Positions 1 to 7,382 of a DNA stretch of 7,557 nt are shown here, piece after piece. Positions within the stretch are counted from its first letter, which is position 1, and each line of letters starts with the position of its first letter. The notes under the pieces are model-generated. The model made no database searches, had not been told where the DNA came from, and saw only the letters and a list, made by a program, of their open reading frames with translations. The stretch comes from Mycoplasmataceae bacterium (GTDB lineage: Bacteria; Bacillota_I; Bacilli_A; Mycoplasmatales; Mycoplasmoidaceae). The DNA lies in assembly GCA_020024715.1 (NCBI GenBank), contig JAHHTJ010000021.1:1-7557 (forward strand), given 5' to 3'. A program made the position numbers and the translations under genes.

Positions 1-27
1 CAAAAGGACACCATATACATGGTTTCC
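1..27 (-). terminator. Probable intrinsic terminator at the end of the gene block
   Basis: On the minus strand GGAAACCAT and ATGGTGTCC pair over nine positions with one mismatch and a GTAT loop, followed by TTTT at the window edge. It begins 5 bases after the tandem TAA TAA stops of the membrane protein gene. The T tract is only four bases long as seen and is cut by the window edge. Confidence 0.6.
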
Positions 28-32
28 ATTTA

Positions 33-290
33 TTAAGCTAATTTGATTTGCTTACGATATAAGTGATAGATATGCTTATGTTGTTTATTAGTATGTCTAT
101 CAATCTTATAGATACGTAGTTTAAATTCACATGATCTAAATCATTTATAACGTCTTAATCAATCTTTATTTGCATATATGAACAAACCAAGTCCAATTCA
201 ACTTAGAATTTGTGGGCCGGGCAGAACCATAAGCACAGGTCCAGTCATCATTAATAAGATTGCAATAGAAGTTATTATAAATCTTTTCAT
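33..290 (-). CDS. Small two-helix membrane protein, PGPGW-like; candidate holin
   Basis: The product is 85 residues. A hydrophobic helix (about 4-25, FIITSIAILLMM-GPVLMVL) leads into PGPQ at about 25-28 and a second hydrophobic helix (about 29-41, ILSWIGLGLFIYA), then NKDWLRRYKWFR and a very basic tail rich in K, R and H. Hydrophobic helix, PGP turn, glycine-rich helix and W-R-R is the layout of the small PGPGW transmembrane family. All three tryptophans are TGA. The ATG at 290 is 6 bases after the fibre stop; AGGTG (292-296 region) may serve as ribosome site, and a GTG at 296 is an in-frame alternative. The end-of-late-operon place and size suit a holin or membrane release factor, which is inference. 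GC content is well above the rest: about 45% in 181-240 by hand count. Confidence 0.75.
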
Positions 291-296
291 ATACAC

Positions 297-2306
297 CTAT
301 GAACCAAAATATCAATTATCATTATTTCTTTGAGTAATTCTCTTGTCTTTGTTGTAATTTCCAATTACAGACTTACCAGAAGTCTTAAACCACAAGTCTA
401 ATTCGTCAGTGCTGTATTTTTGGAATGAAAAACAGAAGCTAGAACTAGAACCAATACTTGTATTAAAAGCAAGATTTAATCTTGTAGAGTAGTTAGTTAA
501 ATCAGTCTTTGTATAGTAATTATTAGTTACTCATGATTCACTTGATATTACTTCTTTACCATACCCAACATCTTTATAAGCATTTACATTATTAATATAT
601 AGTTTTTTACTACCCCAATTAATAAATGAACTATGATCATCTCATCCCACGTGATTTTTAAGTTCTTTGATATAATTTTCTAATTCTACAACTATGTTTT
701 GTAATTCTTCAATTCTTTCATTTGCTTTAAAAATAGCTGTATTATTAATTTCTATTTTTTGTGTATTAGCTTCAATTAATGTATTTAATTGTTGAAATAA
801 GTTTGTATTCGTTGCAACTTTATCATCTACATATTTTTTATTAACAATAGATTTATCGTTGTACATATTTGATTCAATTTCAATGTCTTCTGGATAAATA
901 CTAATTACTGATGATCCATTAACATGACTAATATTAAAAGGGATGGTATTAGATCCATATTGAATATCTATTTTTTGATTATTCATGATTAAAGGACGTT
1001 CTAATACATTTAAAGTGATTTCATCACTTAAAGAGATTGTATTTGCATTATTATCAACAATAATGTTTTGTGATCCATTATAAGTCTTACCACTACCCCC
1101 ACCTGTTGCGCTAATGACATTATCTTGAATTGTAATGTTACTTCCAGCTGTTAATTTATCTTGTTTCGTTTCAATTTGTTGATCCATATATTTCTTAGTA
1201 ACAATTGATTTATTATCATTGATTAAGTAATTATTTCCATCAATAATTATATTTTTAGCTTTTCTATTAATAACAATAGCTATATCATCATCACTAGTTG
1301 CATTCATAACTTTATTAGCTGAAAGTTGTAAAAAGTCGATTGATGCAAATAATCCATTAGATACATTAGTAGAATATGTAACTCCATCATCACCAAAGAA
1401 TTTAATTTTACTTAATAAATTATTTTCATTACCTAGATTAATAACATTAGTATCATTATTGACAGTGATACCTTCTCCTGATTTATATACTTTTCCTTCT
1501 CCATTTGTAGCACTAATTACATTATTTTCAATATTGATATTTTCTCCAGCAACTAATAGATCTTGCTTAGTATCATTTAACGTTTGAATATTTTCTTGTA
1601 AGATATTGATATTTTGTTTATTTTGTTCTCCTAAATAATCAACATGTGAAACATATTCTCCACTTTTAAATCTAGCTTTTTCAACAGGGGATAAATTTGC
1701 TTTATATTCACTTTTTGCATCAATTCTTAAAAACATCTTAGATAAGTTATTAATTAACCGTGCAAAAGAATTATTAAACTTAGCTGTTGTAGCTTTTAAA
1801 TATAGATCATAATCATTAATAATCTTAGAAGTTGAAATTGTATTTGCACTAATACTATTTTTAATATTATTTCTTTCAGCACTATTTAAAGGAAGTTCAT
1901 TTAAGATTGTTTCCACAATCGCATCCACTGGAGTTGTTGATGATCTAGATTCACTAGTTCCTAAAGTGTCACTAGTTTGTTTATTAGAATTCATGGAAAT
2001 AGTATTGAATCAATCTGTTGTAATTTCATTTAGTTTAATTTTTTCATTAATCGTGACAGCTAAATAAAATGATTTCATTTCATTATTGAAGTTAAGCAAG
2101 AATGTATTTTCAAAAAGCTCATCACTATTAAAATTATGTTCTTTATCATTAAAATAAACAACTAATTGATTATAGATAAATTCAAAATCATATTTAAAAT
2201 CAGGATCGTTTAAATAGATAGGATTCTTTTCAATTTGTTTTAATGGAGTAATAACTTTATTATTAAAAGCTTCTATATTTGGATATATTTGTTTAAAACT
2301 ACTCAT
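297..2306 (-). CDS. Tail/fibre protein with collar-side N-terminus, fibre modules, coiled coil and variable tip
   Basis: One continuous 669-residue frame once TGA is tryptophan (residues 99 and 555 are the codons that split it under the standard code). I start it at 2306 because AAGGAG (2313-2318) is 6 bases upstream and the ATG overlaps the portal stop by 8 bases; the ATG at 1994 has no Shine-Dalgarno. Residues 1-104 are a small acidic helical domain in the position of phi29 lower collar gp11, though I cannot prove homology. A Ser/Thr-rich linker follows (about 110-126). Two fibre modules of the type TKQDKLTAGSNITIQDNVIS occupy 246-292 and 380-427, a motif seen in many phage head and tail fibres. 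SIV-KKY-D elements occur at about 366-375 and 485-494. A coiled coil spans about 495-552 and a distinct tip 556-669. Probable roles are virion attachment at the N-terminus and host binding at the tip. Confidence 0.75.
1026..1571 (-). repeat. Two diverged fibre modules (about 47 residues each)
   Basis: Copies encoded at 1431-1571 and 1026-1169 share the pattern TKQD-L-AG-NI-I--NVISAT, a glycine-rich turn, and a second strand pair ending in N-I-L or N-ISL. The copies start 134 codons apart. They are recognisable at protein level and diverged at DNA level, which points to an old internal duplication kept by selection rather than a recent one. Confidence 0.7.
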
Positions 2307-3345
2307 GATCTTCTCCTTCATCAATAATTGATTCATTTTCTAAATGACCTGATATGTCTTTTTCAGGCATTTCTTCTTCCTTAGTCTTTTTAATTGTTAA
2401 AGAGATATTAACTCTTTCTTTAAGCTCTTTTGATAATACGTTAAAATTACGCATTTCACATTCACTCATTAAAATTGTATTTACATCAGCTTCATCTAGT
2501 TCAGAAGAGATTACTCTTTCTTTCTTTTGTGAAGTATTTGCATTCATTCCTAATAAGTCTTTAGCGAATTTTCAATATTTGATTAATTCATCCATTCCAA
2601 TAAGCTCATCAGCATTCTTATTAAATTGCTCCATTTTAAAAGGTTTCTCTAACAATGAATTAGCACTTTCATTATCATTAGTTGTTGCAATTTCAGGAGC
2701 TGTAAAAACAATATATGGTTTAGATTTATCTTTTAAAGAAGTTTCAAAATCAGTTCATAATTGATCGTTGTTTGAATTTTTTCATAAAAAGAATCCTTTA
2801 TTTCTTAAATCTAAAGAACTCATATATGAATCATAAATCTCTTTAAATGTTTTTGCCATTCATCCATAACGAATTAAAAAAGGTTCAGCTGTAATGTCTA
2901 AAAGAACAATGAACACATTATTTAATTTTTTATCTGTTAAAGTAAATTTTTTATAATTATCATCCACTGTATCAGGAGCAAATAAATAAGAAGTATTAGC
3001 GGGATATAAATCAACACTAGTAACTTCATTAAACATGTTTCTTTTAATATTTGTTACTCTAGCAACAACGAACTTATCTTCTTCATTAAAATATCATAAA
3101 CCTACAATTCCATAAAAATATAAATTGAATCAAAACTTATTTTCTTGTGCAAGTAAAGAAGCATGATCTGTTTCAAATTTATAAGTTCCACACAATTCAC
3201 GCAATAAAATGATATTAATGTTAAATTCGTTTAAATCTTGTTGATTTGTAATACTTAAACTTCTTTTAATGTTATCTACATTGTAATTTAATTCTTGATT
3301 AAAATTTCCATTAAAGGAATTTCCCCATGATTGTTTTTTAGACAT
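2299..3345 (-). CDS. Portal / upper collar connector protein (phi29 gp10-like)
   Basis: The product has 348 residues, against 309 for phi29 gp10. The dodecameric connector forms the DNA entry channel of the prohead and docks the packaging motor and tail. The diagnostic region is LLGMNANTSQKKERVISSEL at about 264-283, matching LGIKNANLEKKERMVTDEV of gp10 as I remember it, followed by an acidic stretch and a helix with CEMRNFNVLSKELKERVNI. The segment around YFYGIVGLWYF (about 75-85) matches the YVGFY segment of gp10. Several TGA codons are read as tryptophan, with one TGG near the N-terminus (residue 7). AGGAG (3352-3356) sits 6 bases before the ATG, just after the terminator. The C-terminal 30 residues are highly acidic. 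The stop TAG overlaps the next gene by 8 bases. Confidence 0.9.
2313..2318 (-). promoter_or_regulatory. Shine-Dalgarno that fixes the fibre gene start
   Basis: AAGGAG sits inside the last codons of the portal gene, 6 bases before the ATG at 2306. It decides against the ATG at 2336, ten codons upstream, and against the internal ATG at 1994. It also suggests coupled translation of portal and fibre through the 8-base ATGAGTAG overlap. Confidence 0.8.
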
Positions 3346-3360
3346 ATATTTCTCCTATAT

Positions 3361-3385
3361 AAAAAATTGGAAGTGTTACCTTCCA
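3361..3385 (-). terminator. Intrinsic terminator between capsid and portal genes
   Basis: On the minus strand TGGAAG and CTTCCA form a perfect 6-base-pair stem with a 6-base loop, followed by an A and six Ts (3361-3366). It starts 8 bases after the capsid stop, and the portal Shine-Dalgarno lies 5 bases beyond the T tract. The stem is short, so it probably acts as a partial terminator that lets some transcripts through to the portal and tail genes. Confidence 0.75.
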
Positions 3386-3393
3386 TTTTAATT

Positions 3394-4488
3394 TTATTTA
3401 ATTCCAGTAAAGTTAAAAGCAATACAGTTAAGTCATGGAACCACAGCATATGTTTCTCTATACACACCAACACAATCTACAGCTTGCGCTCTTGGATAAT
3501 AAGTTGCACTATATTCTTCATACATTAACTTTCTTCTTACTGCATTATTATCAATGATTGTAACTTTTCATGGATCTTTTAAATTTTCTAAAATGATAGT
3601 TCCAAATAATTCACTAAATTCTTGTCAATATCTTGGATTGTATGTATCTCCTAATTCTTGAATTAGTTTATTATACATTTTAATACTCATGATAATTACA
3701 GTGTCATCTTTGTTTCAAGTATTTGATAAAGGTTTCACTTTAGTATCAACATTATTAATAAATAAATTTCCACCAGTTTGATCTTTAGAAGCTAAATTGT
3801 ATTTATCTGAAATTTCAATATACATTGTTTGTGCAAATTCACGAAGCTTATTAATTGCTTCTTTAGCTGAATTAACTTCAACATCTGTTTTATTTTGTCC
3901 AATTAAATTTTTAACAGGATCTAATGATGTTTTATAATCTTGTGGAAGATATTTATTATCAACATTTACTCCAAAAATGTATCTTTTTGCTTCTCTAGTT
4001 TCCATTGAATTAGTGAAAGAGTTAGCTTTTAATTCAGCTGATAACAATTGATTAAATGTTTGTGCATCCCTAAAGTATTTTTTAAAATCAATGACACTAT
4101 ATTGATTTTCTGCAATTCTAGTAATAAATCCACTAGATTGAGATTGATACTTTTCAAGTGATTTTACTGTTCCTTCAGGCACTCATTTATCATTAGTAGT
4201 TGTGTCTAATGTTTTAGAGTTTTTAAATCCATAAGTATAAAAAGCTTCTCCAACCCCAAATTCTAAAGTTCCTTTATCAATAAATGAAAACTTATCTGGT
4301 AAAATGCTCATATGATCTAGCACTGTAATTAAAGCAATTTGTTCATCTAATCCAACTTTTACGCTTGTTGTTAAAGCTTGAGTAAAGCTTCTAGCTAAAT
4401 CAAAAGTTGAACTTGTTGCACTAACCCCCATTTTATTAAATGTCTGATTTGAAATATCAGAAATTAGATTTTTAATCTTGTCTGCCAT
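3394..4488 (-). CDS. Major capsid protein (phi29 gp8-like, HK97 fold)
   Basis: The product has 364 residues with TGA read as tryptophan at 102 and 258 and at further sites. The order of segments follows the phi29 major head protein gp8: a WMPEGTVK stretch at about 102-109 matching the gp8 segment around MPNVK, then a helical region with FRDAQTFNQLLSAEL, and later a strand/helix segment DDTVIIMSIKMYNKLI typical of the HK97-fold P and A domains. It ends soon after VPWLNCIAFNFTG, where gp8 continues into an Ig-like (BIG2) domain; at 364 against 448 residues that domain is missing. The ATG follows the scaffold stop by 6 bases; the AAGGAG site (4501-4506) is 12 bases away, a long spacing. A terminator follows the stop after 8 bases. 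Similarity is from memory of gp8, supported by gene order. Confidence 0.8.
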
Positions 4489-4494
4489 AATTTA

Positions 4495-4788
4495 TTATTT
4501 CTCCTTATTTTCAAAATGCATAGATAAATCTAATATATCACTTTTTTTATCTTCTTGTAAATTATTTTTTTCAGGTTCATTTTTATTAAAACGAGTTAAA
4601 TCTTCGTTTGAAGAGAAAATTTCATTGATTTTATCTTTTAAAAGCTGATCCACTTTTTTAGCAATCATTGCTTTTAAATCATCATTAACATATGTTTGTT
4701 TTTCTTTATTTTCTTGATCATTTATTTTTTCTTTATTTTCTTGATCATTTATTTTTTCTTTATCTTCTTGATTATTTATTTTTTCCAT
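4495..4788 (-). CDS. Probable scaffolding protein
   Basis: The product is 97 residues, close to the 98 of the phi29 scaffold gp7, and sits directly before the capsid gene exactly as gp7 does. It is almost entirely charged or polar, rich in K, E, N, D and Q, without cysteine, and should be helical. The N-terminus carries three copies of a 9-residue repeat (KINNQEDKE, then KINDQENKE twice), followed by a helical stretch ending in LLKDKINEIF. I chose the second ATG at 4788 because GGAG (4795-4798) lies 6 bases before it; the ATG at 4800, four codons earlier, overlaps that site and has none of its own. The same GGAGAAATATATG context precedes the portal gene. The stop lies 6 bases before the capsid ATG. 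No sequence signature proves the function; it rests on size, composition and gene order. Confidence 0.6.
   Translation of the reverse strand: MEKINNQEDKEKINDQENKEKINDQENKEKQTYVNDDLKAMIAKKVDQLLKDKINEIFSSNEDLTRFNKNEPEKNNLQEDKKSDILDLSMHFENKEK
4702..4782 (-). repeat. Three tandem 27-bp repeats inside the scaffold gene
   Basis: Three head-to-tail 27-base units fill 4702-4728, 4729-4755 and 4756-4782. The first two are identical over most of their length and the third differs at about two bases (4764 and 4773). The unit is a multiple of three, so copy number changes would lengthen or shorten the protein by nine residues without breaking the frame. Confidence 0.85.
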
Positions 4789-4794
4789 ATATTT

Positions 4795-4798
4795 CTCC
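4795..4798 (-). promoter_or_regulatory. Shine-Dalgarno that fixes the scaffold gene start
   Basis: GGAG followed by AAATAT and ATG places the start at 4788. The identical 13-base context GGAGAAATATATG precedes the portal gene, which suggests a common translation start signal for the structural genes. Confidence 0.7.
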
Positions 4799-4807
4799 AT
4801 TTCTTAT

Positions 4808-4813
4808 ATTATA
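4808..4813 (-). promoter_or_regulatory. Possible -10 box ahead of the scaffold/capsid genes
   Basis: A perfect TATAAT lies on the minus strand just after the stop of the candidate terminal protein gene, 20 bases before the scaffold start. A TTGATA further upstream (4836-4841) is 22 bases away, too far for a normal -35 box. Mollicute promoters often depend on the -10 alone. In DNA this AT-rich such a match can arise by chance, so only its position in one of the two real gaps between genes supports it. Confidence 0.35.
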
Positions 4814-4815
4814 TT

Positions 4816-5421
4816 TTATTTTCTTAATTTTGATTTATCAACATATTCTGGATGTTGTTCATGATTATCATTAATATATTGAAAATATTTTTCTTTATCT
4901 ATATTAAATTGTTTTTTATCCCCATTTCATAAATCATCAATCAATTGTTCTAAACGTTTTAATTTTTCTTCAGATCCACCATCTTCTAAAAATGTAAATC
5001 CTAAAGCATTAACTATATATGAGAATTTATGAAAATATGATGAATTTAAAAATTCAAATGTGGATTTATCAAAAGAATAAGAAAATTCTCCACCTTTTAA
5101 AGTTATTCTAAAATTTAAGTTTTGTGCATTTGCATCTTTAACAATTTTTGCTAAATTATCTTGTAAAATTGAATTAATTAAATTTAATTTTGATTCATAT
5201 TTTTTAATTGTTTGTCTAGATTTTACAACTTTAAGCTTCTTTAAAGATTTTTTATATTCTTTTCTTAATACTCTAGCATCATCTATCATTTCAAAGAAAA
5301 TTTCACCTGTTTCGCCTAAAAGAAGTGATTCATTATATAATTGTTTTAAAAATTTTTGATAATTATAGGGAGTTAAATTTTTAAATTTTACTTTCTTTAA
5401 CGATATTTCTTTATTACTCAT
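4816..5421 (-). CDS. Candidate terminal protein (replication primer)
   Basis: This 201-residue, lysine-rich, largely helical protein starts in a TAATG overlap with the polymerase stop and has a strong AAGGAG site (5429-5434) 7 bases upstream. One TGA is read as tryptophan (residue 165). I recognise no catalytic domain. In protein-primed phages the terminal protein gene usually adjoins the polymerase gene. The middle resembles the phi29 terminal protein as I remember it: a basic helix with YESKLNLI at 75-82, and later an acidic turn with FLEDGGSEEK at 144-153, placed much as FDSEGN, which holds the phi29 priming Ser232. That would make Ser150 the candidate linkage residue. Length is shorter than the 266 residues of phi29. 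The alternative is an early DNA-binding or replication accessory protein. The assignment is inference from position and weak similarity. Confidence 0.5.
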
Positions 5422-7382
5422 TATAGATCTCCTTTTTTAGTTTTATAATTTGCATATTTAAAATAAATTCCATAATCATCTTCAACTCTTTTAAATACTC
5501 CATCCATGATTTCAATATCACTTCTTACGATTGAATCTCAATTATCTAAATTTATTATATCTTTCTTAATTCCAGCAAAACCAAATTTTATTTTATTTTC
5601 TTCTTCATTGATAAATGCATATCTTTTAGCTCCAAGAATTCTTCCTTTATAAAAAGTTGTTTCTATCTTTCAAGCTCCTAATTCATAATCATCAATATTT
5701 AATAATTTACTTACTTTTTCAGGAGTGATGTTTGTAAAAATTGAATCAGTATCAGCATATAAGAAGTTTTCTACACCAGTTTTTAAAATTGATGATCATA
5801 ATTGAACTCTAGCATATGAAGCAATTTGCGCACCAATCAAGATATTAGTGAATTTCTTTGAACCAGAAGCAACTTCTCTAATTCTAACAGCTGATAAATT
5901 TAATTGAGAAATTGTTTTTTCACTTTCTCCAACAATTTCATAAGATCTTAATTTACCTTTATCATCTTCAATTGTTAAATACTCTTCATTTTCTTTTAAT
6001 TGTAATAAGTAATCTAAATTATCTGGATTAATAAATAATAAAATATCATAGCTCATTCTTGTGCAATTCTTACCATATCCAGCATTTTGAAAGATTTTAT
6101 AAATTGTTTTTAATGCTTTTTTATTTTCTTTATCATATTTAACTTTAAAAGCATAAAGATCTTCAATTAATTCTTTAAATAAATATTCAGCTTTGCAATA
6201 ATAAGTTTTTATAGATTTAATTTCAAAATCATAAACTTGTTGGATTAGCTCTCATTCGTCTTTACAATAAAACAATGTTGCTTCATTCATGTATCTGACA
6301 TATCTTCCTAAACCTTTTTTATCTCATTTTTTTAAAATAACAAAATCTTTATATTCAGGTTTAATTAAAGCTGATTTGATTTCAATTTGATAATAAGTCA
6401 AATAATTTCCCTTTGGAGGTTTATTTAACATTTTTCCATAAGGTAATAATTTAGTCATTTGAAAAGGATATGACGAATTTATATCAACAGAACATCCGTT
6501 TAAATCTAATGGAATATCTTGATACTTTGGATTAAATTGAGTAAATCCACCGTAATATCAATTTTTAGCTTTAACATAATCATCTTTATTTAATCTAAAT
6601 CCTTTATAAACATCAGATCCAAATTTATTATAAACATGATTCTTCATCATTGAGTAACAAATAGATCCAATTGTTAATTTATTTTTTAGATTAATATTTG
6701 TTTTTTTAAATTTTTTAGAATAAGTATATTTTGATAAATGATTTTGTAGAACATTATTAAATTCAATATAGCTTAATCTTGCAATTTCAACGTCTCTTTT
6801 AATATAGTCTTCATAAATTAGTTTTAATTCATCATCCATGTTAAATCCACCTTTATCATAAAAATCAAGTGTTAATGTATCTTCATTATGTTTATCAAGA
6901 TTAAAACATTCACCTAATGCACTAATTGAACTATTTAATAAGTTGTATGTGCATCTAAAATAAATATTGAATTTTCTTTTGACATATTTATTATCAGCTT
7001 CACTATATTTTCATTTTTTATTAAAAACATCAATTGAATAAATTTTATTTCCATTAGAAAAAATTTCTCAACGATTAGATGAAGTTAATTTGTTTGAAAA
7101 ATAAGAAAATTGTTCAGGACGATTTCTAAGTAATCATTTATAAATAAAGTTACCATCATATGAAAGATTATGAAAATAAACTAAGATTGATTTACCAAAG
7201 CTATGACATCACTTCATAAATGTGTCTAAACTATAACCCGTTTGTTCATATAAACCATCAATTGATTTAACATGTCATAAATAAACATCAGTGTGTTGTA
7301 AGTTTTTAAAATCTTTAGATTCATAAGTTAAACATTCAAAGTCAGCAAAATAAACAGGAGTGTTTAAATTAATTTTTGTCAT
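5421..7382 (-). CDS. Protein-primed family B DNA polymerase (phi29 type)
   Basis: The product has 653 residues, against 575 for the phi29 enzyme. The proofreading exonuclease motifs are present: ExoI DFE at 14-16, ExoII HNLSYDGNFI at 71-80 and ExoIII Y193/D197 (YIKRD). The YxGG-type linker is YYGGF at 276-280. Polymerase motif A is DINSSYPFQM at 300-309, motif B is K429 to NAGYGK at 433-438, motif C is YADTDS at 542-547 and the KxY motif is KRY at 586-588. The catalytic aspartates are therefore D300, D544 and D546. Long segments between A and B and between B and C leave room for the TPR1 and TPR2 insertions of protein-primed polymerases. All 11 tryptophans are TGA. The ATG at 7382 has no clear Shine-Dalgarno and overlaps the preceding gene by 14 bases. 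The stop TAA shares one base with the next ATG. It should extend a terminal protein at each end of a linear genome. Confidence 0.96.

Noticed and set aside
1026..1571. CRISPR-like or other direct repeat array
   Set aside because: The repeats are protein-level fibre modules within one coding frame, with no conserved DNA repeat or spacers.
642..1994. Separate 450-residue gene starting at 1994 and stopping at a TGA at 642
   Set aside because: The upstream and downstream frames are continuous through TGA read as tryptophan, there is no Shine-Dalgarno before 1994, and the true stop is the TAG at 297-299.
2354..2764. Plus-strand open frame of 136 codons
   Set aside because: It lies wholly antisense to the portal gene, whose motifs are clear, has no ribosome site that I can see, and its product is low-complexity Ser/Leu/Phe-rich as expected for the complement of a Lys/Glu-rich gene.
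3288..3528. Short frames on both strands over the capsid end and portal start
   Set aside because: They cross the terminator and both gene ends in the wrong frame and have no ribosome site or recognisable product.
4692..4874. Plus-strand frame giving a very hydrophobic Phe/Leu-rich peptide resembling a membrane protein
   Set aside because: It is the complement of the Lys/Glu repeat region of the scaffold gene; the hydrophobic look is an artefact of reading the opposite strand.
5796..6839. Two small genes inside the polymerase region
   Set aside because: Both are in frame with the polymerase and contain parts of its domains; they appear separate only because TGA tryptophan codons are read as stops.
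5421..7382. TGA read as glycine, as in Gracilibacteria and Absconditabacteria
   Set aside because: TGA occurs at about 1.7% of polymerase codons, as expected for tryptophan, while GGN glycine codons are plentiful and TGG is absent there; tryptophan is the simpler reading.
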